A DNA stretch of 64,000 nt from Zygaena filipendulae (lineage: Eukaryota; Arthropoda; Insecta; Lepidoptera; Zygaenidae), in NCBI GenBank assembly GCA_907165275.2, contig OU015654.1, forward strand, positions 2,063,501 to 2,127,500, given 5' to 3'. Position 1 is the first letter of the stretch. Every line of letters starts with the position of its first letter. The notes under the pieces were generated by a model. That model saw only the letters and a program-made list of their open reading frames with translations. It did no database searches and was not told the origin of the DNA. The position numbers were made by a program, and so were the translations under genes. This document shows, in pieces, positions 55,738-64,000 of the stretch.

Positions 55738-55844
55738 ATGGTTATAAATAATTTATTTGGTTATTTGGTACTTATTTTTTTAATAAACTTTCTATCTATG
55801 CTTTTTTACTCATATCCACAAAATAAATCACTACATAGTATAAA

Positions 55845-56070
55845 ACAAAATCGCTTCCCGCTGTCTGTCTGTCCCTATGTATGCTTAGATCTTTTAAACT
55901 ACGCAACGGATATTGATTCGGTTTTTTTAATAGAGTGATTCAAGAGGAAAGTTTATAATAATAATAATAAATAATTTATTCCAACAATATTATTTATACG
56001 TATAGTTTATCCTGGAATTCCCGCGAGAACTCCGAAATTATCGCGGGTGAAAACAGGGGGGACAGATATA
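55845..56070 (+). repeat. Helitron-like fragment, second subfamily
   Basis: CTGTCTGTCTGTCC start and AGAGTGATTCAAGAGG, then CGGTGA-type 3' block with AATTCCCGCGAGAACTCCG. It lies just downstream of the UPRT stop codon, in its presumed 3' UTR. Confidence 0.45.
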
Positions 56071-56131
56071 CTGTCATTAAAATAAGATCCAAGAAACCGT
56101 TCTAGAATTGGAGATCGTCCTATCCATCATA

Positions 56132-56314
56132 TCAGTCGGTTCCGAAGTACTTCTGGCCGAAGTGGTTGGGCGCGACCGGGTGCAGCTCGGACGTGAGTAT
56201 CTTCACTTTGGGCACGTAGTCGACCACCGCCTTCGCGGCAGCCGGGGTGCAGAAGAGGTTCGATAGGATGATGCGTTCCTCTTTGACACCGTGCTGAGCT
56301 AACACGTTCACAGC
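56132..56314 (-). CDS. UPRT homologue terminal exon
   Basis: Acceptor TTTTACTCCAG|GCTGTG on the minus strand, then 60 codons and a stop. The peptide starts AVNVLAQHGVKEERIILSN and ends PVAPNHFGQKYFGTD, the conserved animal UPRT C-terminus. A minus-strand AATAAA at 55980-55975, about 150 bp downstream, is a plausible poly(A) signal and lies beside a Helitron-like fragment. Confidence 0.94.
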   Translation of the reverse strand, partial: AVNVLAQHGVKEERIILSNLFCTPAAAKAVVDYVPKVKILTSELHPVAPNHFGQKYFGTD

Positions 56315-59300
56315 CTGGAGTAAAAGATAAAATAACTTATGCAATTAGTAACTAATATGGACTGTATTTTTTGTTCCTCTATGATATAAAGAAAACTTTC
56401 GTTTTTTTCCATAGAGGTTATTCTCTGAAACTAGTGAACCGGTTCTCAAAATTCTTGCACTGATTGAAAGCTACAGTACTACCTCTTCGATGTATTTTTA
56501 ACCGACTTCCAAGACTTCCAAAAAGGAGGAGGTTCTATGTTCGATTGTATGTATGTTTTTTTTTTTTTTTTTTTATGTATGTTCACAGATTATTGTATGC
56601 AACAAGTACCCAAAAGAATCCCAGAACGTACGCGGGCGGAACCACCGACAACAGGTGGTTTCAGGATTTGACAATGTGTTAAAAATCCTGTTTCTTTTTT
56701 AATACAGTGTACCTATTTTACTAAAGATCGTTCTCCTTCATCCATCCTCTTATGCATTTCTGAGAGTTACAATCTTTTTGTACAACTGTGCAATGGAAGT
56801 GATGAGGTTATAAAAACAAAAATTAAAAAAAAAAATTAAAAATTAGGTTAAAAATTAGTTAAAACAAAAGTGACAGGTGTTAATCTTCAATTCGTATAGT
56901 AAATTTTACACGGAAAGTTATGTGGCTAACCTGTTTAACTGTATTCCCAGTGGACATAATAGGGTACATCAGTAGCACCTGCCTCCGGGCGATGTCTTCT
57001 GGAAATTTTGCATACACAACATGGGCTTCGTGAGTATCAGTGTCACTCTCGACCAGGATCTTGCCAATGCGGATGGACCGGCAGCAATCGCGAAGACCCT
57101 GTGATAGAAATAAAAATAAAATATACAAATAAGCAAAAACTGGTAACTATGCCATCACTCCTTTTTTTTTTTTATTAACTGATTGGTCAGACATTTGTCC
57201 ATAATCTCGCCTGATTGTAAGCGTAGATATGAACTAAGGTGTTACACGTCTGCCAATTAAGTACCTGTTCACTCTGCTCAACTACTCAATTACTGCTCAA
57301 TTACTTTTTTTAGTTTGAAACCTCAATGACCAAATGAAGTAAAATTCACCATTCCAATCAAACCTAATATACTTTATTGCATACACACACAATAAAGATC
57401 AATAAAATACATAACTTGTCACTGCATACAGTTAGGTGCACTATATTGCTAAAAGTAATATTTTCCTAGGCAGCCAGAATTTTGTTAATTATCGCAAAAA
57501 TTAAATGTTCCAAAAAACTGGAAGGTTATTCACAAATAATTAAAATATTTATGATAGACTTTTAGCGGCATTGGAGCAAAATGGACATCAGTTTTATTTC
57601 TTTGTTTTACGAATTAGTTTATCGTGGTTAATATTATGCAAATGTGGTGAAAATTGCATAATAGTGATCCATTAGTGATGAACAGTGTGTGGATACAGTG
57701 AAATAAGATCAAATGGGGTGTTCACTGCGACGTTATCATTTTACTATATAAGTTCCTAAAGAGCATCCCATTAAGGTCCAATTGAGAAGTCCCAGTAAAG
57801 CATCAAAATGCATTTCACCAATGCATTTCGTGTATATAACTTCAGAAAGGAAAGACATCTGAACTGCCTGTTTGGACTTAGATTCTTTTGCTTTCTCCAA
57901 AAGGAGTAAATTTAACAAAAAAATATTTTGCTTTATAATATTGTTAACCTGTTCCTGTACTAAAGAAATTACTTATAAAAAAAAAAAAAAATACAAGACA
58001 CTTATAATTACGAGATAAATTCCATTTACCAAACGGGAAAACCAAAACACTCAAAGACGGAGACACTAAGTCTAAAGACCAAAGAACTCATACTAAAAAG
58101 AAAAAACTTGTTTAAAAACAAAAAAGATAAAGAAACCATGAAAGAAATCGTAAAAATAAGCAAAGATATTAGTAACAACATAAAAAAAGACAAAGCACAA
58201 AGACAAATGGAATGCATTAACTACCACATAAACAAGACGGGAGGAATTACAAAGGCACTTAAGGAACTTAGAGAGTCTACAATATGGATCCCAAAGCTTA
58301 AGAACAAAGACAAAAAAGCAGTGACAAAAAGAAAATCCATCCTGGATACCGCCACTGACTTCTATAAGAGCCTTTATTCGTCCACAACCACCCAAGAAGT
58401 TATAAACTTAGAGGATGAAAACGAAAACGCAGTCCCACAAATATTAGAAGCGGAGGTCGCACATGCCATCGGAACTCAGAAGAATAACAAAGCACCCGGA
58501 CCAGACAATATAACCAACGAGATCATGAAAGCCTCTCTTCCAGAGACATTACCCAGGATAACTAACCTCTACAATAATATCTTAGATTCAGAGTATATTC
58601 CAACCCAGTGGACAACTAGCACTATAACCCTAATACATAAAAAAGGCGACAAAGACGACATGAGCAATTACCGCCCCCTTAGCATGATGTCTAATGTCTA
58701 CAAAGTCTTTGCAAAAATCATATTGAATAGGATCACAAAAACGCTCGACTTCCAACAACCGAGAGAACAGGCAGGATTCCGATCAGGGTATTCAACTATA
58801 GATCACATGCATGGGCTCAAACAGCTAATAGAAAAATGCCAAGAATATGGATATCCCCTCTACCTGGCATTTGTGGACTACCATAAAGCCTTCGACTCCC
58901 TAGAGCACCAACATATCTGGAAAGCACTAAAAGCTCAGGGTGTAGAGCTAAAATACATCAGATTAATAAGAAATGTGTACGAAAACAGCACGGCAAAGGT
59001 TAAATTGGAATCCCAGGGCGAAAGTTTTCCAATTAAAAAGGGAGTAAGACAGGGAGACCCACTCTCACCAAAACTCTTCTCAGCGGTCTTGGAAGAAGTC
59101 TTCAAGCATGTGCACTGGGATAAATTTGGCATCAATATCAATGGAGTGAAATTGAACCACCTACGCTTCGCAGATGATATAGTATTAGTTACTGATAATC
59201 CAGAAACATTACAACTCATGCTTCAAGAACTCTCCGCAAAGAGCAAAAAAGTTGGACTAATGATGAATATGGCGAAAACGAAAGTAATGACAAATAGGAT

Positions 59301-62300
59301 AGAAACTAACATCTTTATAGAAGGCGAACTCATAGAATACGTTAAGACCTACATGTACCTTGGGCAAATTATCTCATTTTATGACCAACAAGAACAAGAA
59401 ATTGAGAGGAGGATTGCCAACTCGTGGAAGAGATTCTGGTCCTTAAGAGATATTATGAAGGGTAACCAATATAAAATATCAGTTAAAAGGAAACTTTTCA
59501 ACACGTGTATCCTGCCTATCCTTACATATGGATGTCAAACATGGGCCACCACACAAAAACAGCAACATAAACTTAGGACCTGCCAAAGGAGCATTGAGAG
59601 GAGTATCCTGGGATACAAAAGGACAGACAGGAAACGGGCTTCAGATCTCAGAAATATAACTAAGTTCAAGGATATCAATGTGAAAACAAAACAACTAAAG
59701 TGGAGATGGGCAGGTTCAGGGGCGGATCCAGGATTTGGCTGAGGGGGAGGCAATTTGGTTGCACCATGAAATTTTTTGAATTAACAGGATAGACAAAAAA
59801 GTCCATTAATAAAATTTAAGTGCTTCATATTGAGAGCATCTGAATTGAACTTATGTATGTATTATATTATCTGTGTGTATGTTTCGCGATTTTTTAACCG
59901 ACTTCCAAAAAGGAGGAGGTTACGCATTCGGCTGTTTTTTTTTTATATTACTCGAAGCTAGGGTTGGAACGATTTCGAAAATTAATTTTTTGTTTGAAAG
60001 CGTATACTCCCAATTAGGTCCTATTGCCACCAAGTGGGATCTGATGATGGGATCTTATGGTTTAAGAATCTTTATTATCCTCAAAAGATCTTGGGGAAAT
60101 CGTGGGAACTCTTCAAAAATAATAGGCACACCTATAGCGATTTGGGTATATTTTATAGTAAATCGTTCATTTGCTTTCGCGAGCAAAATTTGAAGAAGTG
60201 GAACTGATCATGAAGACCACAAGTGTTCATCGGAACTACTCAACAATAATACGTATTTCACGGGTTTCGATTGGACCGATTTAGAAAATTGATTTTGTTG
60301 CTTGAAAGGGTATACTCCCAAGTTGGTCCCATTGTCACCAAATCGAGAACCTGATGATGGAATCATGGAGAAATCAAGAGAACTCTTCAAAAATTACAGA
60401 CACACCTATAGCGATTTTTGTATTTTTTATAGTAAATCGTTTATTTGCTTTTGGAAAGCAAAATTTGAAGAAGTGAAACTGATGATGAAGACCACAGATG
60501 GTCATCGGAACTACTCAATAAAAGGTATTTCACGAGTTCCGATTCATTAACTTTAATATGGTTCCTAAATAATTTATGCTCGTCACAATGTATATGGTAA
60601 AGTGGAACTGATGATGACGTACCAGGAGAACTCCTCAACAATCAACGTCCCTGTCGTCCCGTCGGTAAAAGCAGTATTTTGTAAAAGGCGATGAGCAATT
60701 GACATTAGGCTATTGTAACTTAGATAAATTTACAAACGGACTCACTTGAAAGCAAGAAATAAACAAAATTTTAACAAAAAAATTAAAACCGACTTCCAAC
60801 AACACAAAACTAAAAAGCTAAAAATAACAAAATATCGATTTTATCCAACAGACAAAAATACACGTAAGTTTATTTTTGGTAGTTATTACCAGTAGTTATT
60901 ATACCAGTACCAGTAGTTATTATTGGTTTATTCTACCACTTGACTACTATTATTATTTGAAGTCGGTGACAAGCCAAATATGGCGTAGGTACATGGGCTA
61001 AGTCCAGTCCCGCCACGAGTTCGTTGTGAGCTGAACAACCCAAGTGGGTAGACGTAAGCGGGCTTGGCACCGAATTTAAATCAAAAAGTGGTAGCACAAA
61101 CCAACAATAGTATTACATGTATTTTTGTCTGATGGATTAAGTCGGTATTTTGTTATTTTTAGCTTTTTAGTTTTATGTTTTTCATATTTAAAAAAAATGT
61201 GGTGTCGAAAACGATAGAGCTTAGGTAGATATAGCGGTTTTTGAGTACGATTCTCTGTAAAATCAAAGTTTTTTTAGTATTTCATTATTTTCAACTTGTA
61301 CTTTCATGCATAAAATAATCTACATGGAAGCTACAACAGATAAAAGTAAAAAATGAAAAATTTACGTTCCAGCGAATCTGACCTGAATTAACAACTTTAA
61401 ATTAAAATTTTGTAGGTTTGTATCTATAAAGTGATAGGAAAATAATGGGAAGTGTTATGGTTAATAGCGATTTTTTTACTAAACTGAGAAAAAATACCAT
61501 CAGAGGTGCACATGTGATGTGATAAAAACGTGTTTCGTGATCAGAAGAACAAAGAACTACCTAACTACCTGACGTAGCTTCACGACCGACATAAAGCAAT
61601 CTGAAACTTTCTTTGAAGTAAGTCGGTGATTTGGGATCCCTCAGCACTTTAAAGATGGTACAAAGAATATGTGTAGTGCGCCTGGCGAATATGTAAAGCA
61701 CACACATTTTGCAGCCGCTCCAACTTATCGCGTTACTATGTCTAGTTGTTGTATACGTATGCTGTAAATCTTTGTGTTGTATCAAATAAAGTTTTTTCAA
61801 TTTCAATTTTCAATTTCAATTACTCTTCTGTCAGATTCATACAGCACACATCGGCGTAAACAAAAAGGAGAAGGTTACTCCTTGGATTAGTAAAATGAGG
61901 AGAAAATTTGGGAAATAACGCAGAAAACTCAGAGAAGTGAATAATTTTCGTCCATATGACGAGATACGGAAAAATAGGTACTATTGAAACAAAAAGATGT
62001 TTTTGACCATAGAAGATTTTAAAATTTACAGTCAACAGAAGAAAAATTTGATAAATTTTGGAAATTTGCCCAAAATTTTTTCCAAATCCGAATTCATCGC
62101 GCACCGCACGTGATAAAAGTCGCCGACTATTTTTTGAGCACAGAGGTACAATATGACGGGGAATAAAAATCGAAATTCTATTAATTCCATTTAGTTCGTC
62201 AGTTACATATAACATAATATAAATAAATAATATGGATAGATTTGCTTTGAACGTGGAAAAAGTAGAAGAGTTAGGTACCAACTAGTTTTGGGAAGTGAAA

Positions 62301-63300
62301 TCACAATAGCTTACTTCCAAGTCTCAAGGATGTTGGATGAAGTTAAAGAAAAGGGATAGAGAAACTACATATATAAGGATAATTGTAAAAACATATATAC
62401 AGCCAAACACAGAAACTTCTCCTTTTAAATGAGAAATATACCATACGGCACGTAGTTTCAAAACAGAAAATTTGTTTTAACGAGAAAGAATTGACAGATT
62501 TTGTTTGTTTTACAATAATAGATACAAACTTCCATAGGGGTTCGTTACGAACTAATAATTTATAGAGTTTTAAAAATGAATATTTGTTCGTTCATTCAGG
62601 TTCATTCGTATATTTCTATTCAAATTACGATGAAACTTTGGTGAAAAGCCACAACCTTGCGAAGATTTTTCTAAGGTCTAATTAAAGTAGGTACCTATTT
62701 AGGTCTTCAGGGGGGGCAATTGCCCCCAGTGCCCCCCCCCTGGATCCGCCCCTGGGCAGGTTACATGCTAAGACAACCAATCGAGAAATGGTCGAAAACT
62801 CTTACAGAATGGTCACCTAGATACAACACCAATAGGAAAAGAGGGAGACAACGCAAAAGATGGTCAGACGACATAAAAAAAGTAGCTGGACCGCTATGGC
62901 TAAGGATTGCTAAAGACAGAAAAACATGGAAAGTATTGGAGGAGGCCTATGTGTCTACAGGACACACTGACTCGGTATCTGTTCCGGACTGATGTGCACA
63001 CAACTAGATATTAGAAAATTAAATAAAACAAAACAGTAAAATAAAATAAAATGTAATTATGTACACACTTTGTCAGTAAATAAAGGCTTATTATTATTAT
63101 TATTAACCTGTTCCATAGCTTCTCCAGATCGCACAATAGAAACTCCACAGTTGCCAGCCCCATATTTCAGCCCATTGTACAGAGCCCCAGTCGGAGTGAC
63201 CACTTCACAATCGGTGAATGGCAACTTGTTTAAGCTCTCTTCTATCACAAGACGTATCAAACGGTCCGCATAGAACTTAAAGTCACTTCTAGTTGTATTT
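56132..63300 (-). CDS. Uracil phosphoribosyltransferase homologue (UPRT), 3' three coding exons
   Basis: Coding exons on the minus strand are 63300-63108, 57098-56931 and 56314-56132. Phases agree and they give the C-terminal 180 residues. The sequence contains DFKFYADRLIRLVIEESLN, GNCGVSIVRSGEAMEQ, GLRDCCRSIRIGKIL, LLMYPIMSTGNT and the C-terminus HFGQKYFGTD, all close to animal UPRT. Bacterial and protozoan UPRT converts uracil and PRPP to UMP. The animal homologue keeps the fold, but the PRPP loop reads YPIMSTGNT instead of a DPMLATGG-type loop, and human UPRT is reported to lack the activity, so catalysis is doubtful. The first visible exon starts mid-codon; the N-terminal exons lie beyond the right edge. 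The gene is convergent with Limpet. Its second-last intron contains nested transposons. Confidence 0.92.
56497..56585 (+). repeat. AACCGACTTCC repeat, 5' fragment
   Basis: It starts TTAACCGACTTCC, has a partly duplicated ACTTCCAA, then the same GGAGGAGGTTCTATGTTCG block and poly-T as the 40623 copy, and breaks off after TATGTATGTTCA. Confidence 0.7.
56931..57098 (-). CDS. UPRT homologue exon B (penultimate)
   Basis: Exactly 56 codons, phase 0 at both ends, with acceptor CCTGTGATAGAAATA-side CAG|GGTCTT (minus strand) and donor CAG|GTTAGC. It encodes GLRDCCRSIRIGKILVESD through YPIMSTGNTVKQ, including the degenerate PRPP-binding loop. Confidence 0.93.
57099..57955. other. UPRT intron, original part
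   Basis: This 0.86 kb is the pre-insertion UPRT intron: unrepetitive AT-rich sequence ending in the target duplication at 57944-57955. Small poly-A/T runs but no repeat family or exon were recognised. The other flank of the insertion is the exon itself. Confidence 0.65.
58108..59716 (+). pseudogene. RTE reverse transcriptase, N-terminal fragment
   Basis: A single long frame runs back through 58108 into the 15-A run at 57977-57991 and has no credible ATG start. Counting from 58108, palm motif A is at residues 255-263 (FVDYHKAFD), motif B at 314-321 (RQGDPLSP) and the catalytic FADD at 354-357. No stop or frameshift interrupts it until the hAT-like insertion; the frame then runs into that element and stops at 59742. 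Loss of the 5' endonuclease makes the copy incapable of moving by itself. Being antisense in an intron it should not reach the UPRT mRNA. Confidence 0.88.
59717..62754. mobile_element. hAT-like non-autonomous DNA transposon, 3.0 kb
   Basis: The ends are perfect 16-bp inverted repeats (CAGGGGCGGATCCAGG and its complement), flanked by the identical 8-bp duplication GGCAGGTT at 59709-59716 and 62755-62762. An 8-bp duplication and CAGGGG-type ends are hAT characters. I see no convincing transposase; the longest internal frames are low-complexity. About 1.3 kb of it (59891-61180) is an AACCGACTTCC repeat. The rest (61190-62680) is AT-rich and unrecognised. Confidence 0.8.
59891..61180 (+). repeat. 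AACCGACTTCC composite repeat, copy inside the hAT element
   Basis: Same layout as the copy at 40623: TTAACCGACTTCC start, two internal units (starting near 59970 and 60277) sharing AACTCTTCAAAAAT and ATAGTAAATCGTT blocks, then a foldback segment at 60779-61180. Its arms are more diverged and its last terminal repeat is missing. Confidence 0.75.
62763..62992 (+). pseudogene. RTE reverse transcriptase, C-terminal fragment
   Basis: This resumes the reverse-transcriptase frame exactly after the second copy of the hAT target duplication. It reads MLRQPIEKWSKTLTEW, then RGRQRKRWSDDIKKVAG and EEAYVSTGH to a TGA, the usual RTE C-terminal block. Skipping the insert and one target copy keeps the frame, so the LINE carried an undamaged 3' half when it was hit. 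Confidence 0.85.
63108..63300 (-). CDS. UPRT homologue exon A (antepenultimate)
   Basis: The acceptor on the minus strand is TTCCTTACAG before 63300. One base completes a codon, then 64 codons (NTTRSDFKFYADRLIRLV to SGEAMEQ) end at CAG|GTTAAT. The donor hexamer passes straight into a (TAA)n tract that is the 3' tail of a LINE, so the insertion begins within about six bases of the exon. Confidence 0.93.
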
Positions 63301-64000
63301 CTGTAAGGAAAATTACCACATTTATTACATTCACACAATACTTTTGCAATTGGGTATTCTCCAAGGTATGAAAATCAAAATTCTAATTAGTCTGTCAGTT
63401 AGAAAATAAAAAAATAATAGACGCGTATTTTTTGCTTTTTCCATTTAATGAAAATGAACATAGATAAAGCGCATTAAAGTTTAGGGTGGGGGACTCGTGA
63501 CGTCAATATTCATCATAAGCGCCATACAAACTGCACCGGGATGTGACGTCACGCGAAATTTCAACTCAATGTATCTCCGTTATTTTTTGATTACGTAAAA
63601 AAAGAAAAAATATGTGTCCAATATTTTTTACTAATCTACATGACGGACTAAAAAAAAAGTTTTTGTCAAGTAGCCAATTTGATATGGTCTCATGAACATT
63701 TGAACTGATTTTAGAAATTATATAAAGTAGTAATATCAGTTACATTTTATTAAAATAAACATTTTGGGTTAGAATAAAAAGAAATGATGTTAGGTACTTT
63801 GCAAAATTTTAATTTCTACATAGATCAAAAACCGACAGTTCTTTGCTCAGCATAATTTATGTTGAGTGGTGGCGTGGACGGAGCCGTCTACGAGTGGTGG
63901 CTACCACTTTGGTTTGGTACCTTTTTATAGTAGTTTATGAGGCTACAGTATTGTATTTTGATACCAAGTTTAAACTTTTATTCTATTCTAAACCGACACA
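63301..64000. other. UPRT intron upstream of exon A
   Basis: Apart from the TGACGTCA MITE at 63387-63650, nothing was identified. No further UPRT exon is visible before the edge. Confidence 0.6.
63387..63650 (-). repeat. MITE with paired TGACGTCA sites, copy 4
   Basis: Opposite orientation to the other copies. Ends TTAGTCTGTC and GACGGACTA. Octamers at 63498-63505 and 63544-63551. It lies in the UPRT intron upstream of exon A. Confidence 0.7.

Larger units (their letters stand above)
54401..56131. other. Intergenic region between convergent Limpet and UPRT
   Basis: Holds the inverted-repeat element at 54690-54966, a possible LINE end at 55595-55737 and a Helitron-like fragment that probably overlaps the UPRT 3' UTR. 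The remaining 54967-55594 shows nothing identifiable. Confidence 0.6.
57956..63102 (+). mobile_element. 5'-truncated RTE-clade LINE, split by a hAT-like insertion
   Basis: The element runs antisense to the UPRT gene. It is bounded by a 12-bp target duplication (57944-57955 and 63103-63114) and ends in a (TTA)n tail at about 63086-63104, as RTE elements do. The coding part starts inside the ORF with no endonuclease domain, so it is 5' truncated and about 2.1 kb without the insert. Reverse-transcriptase motifs are intact: FVDYHKAFDS, RQGDPLSP and RFADDIVL. The RTE-type C-terminus (WAG...MLRQP...RKRWSDDIKKVAG...W...EEAYV) appears after the interruption. Confidence 0.88.

Noticed and set aside
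61820..62281. 153-codon minus-strand ORF inside the hAT-like element
   Set aside because: I looked for hAT transposase features (zinc-finger BED, catalytic DDE region, C-terminal dimerisation block) and found none; the composition is that of AT-rich filler.

Overview
The window looks like a lepidopteran (moth or butterfly) nuclear genome. It is AT-rich, with large introns packed with short interspersed elements of kinds familiar from Lepidoptera: Helitron-like copies ending in CAGCTAGT, tRNA-headed SINEs, AACCGACTTCC repeats and many foldback MITEs. The host genes read as insect orthologues. No species is claimed.

Two conserved genes lie tail to tail. The plus-strand gene (about 4,700 to 54,400, with its 5' end outside the window) is the Limpet/FHL-family LIM-domain gene. 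Nine exons of the long form are visible. They encode most of a PET domain followed by six LIM domains, and every splice phase agrees. A GC-rich internal first exon at 25,839 starts a short isoform with the classic four-and-a-half-LIM (FHL) layout. It needs a second acceptor 11 nt inside the shared exon, so each donor phase has its own acceptor. A second possible internal first exon at 35,767 would give a two-and-a-half-LIM form. The products would be zinc-binding scaffold proteins, which in this family act at muscle Z-discs, in the actin cytoskeleton and in the nucleus.

Inside the 19.6 kb Limpet intron (6,911 to 26,461), on the same strand, is an unrecognised two-exon gene (18,205 to 19,522). 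It would encode a 373-residue, Ser/Arg-rich protein with an acidic tail.

The minus-strand gene (56,132 to 63,300, continuing off the right edge) is the animal uracil phosphoribosyltransferase homologue (UPRT). Its last three coding exons are present. The 6 kb intron between the first two of these is almost entirely a 5'-truncated RTE-type LINE. The LINE landed across the exon-intron boundary and duplicated the splice donor. It was later split by a 3 kb hAT-like element with an 8-bp target duplication, which in turn carries an AACCGACTTCC repeat.

The remainder is intron or intergenic DNA holding Helitron-like copies, SINEs, a dead mariner-type element, several MITE families (one carrying paired TGACGTCA sites) and GC-rich patches that may be promoters. 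No tRNA, rRNA or CRISPR features were seen.
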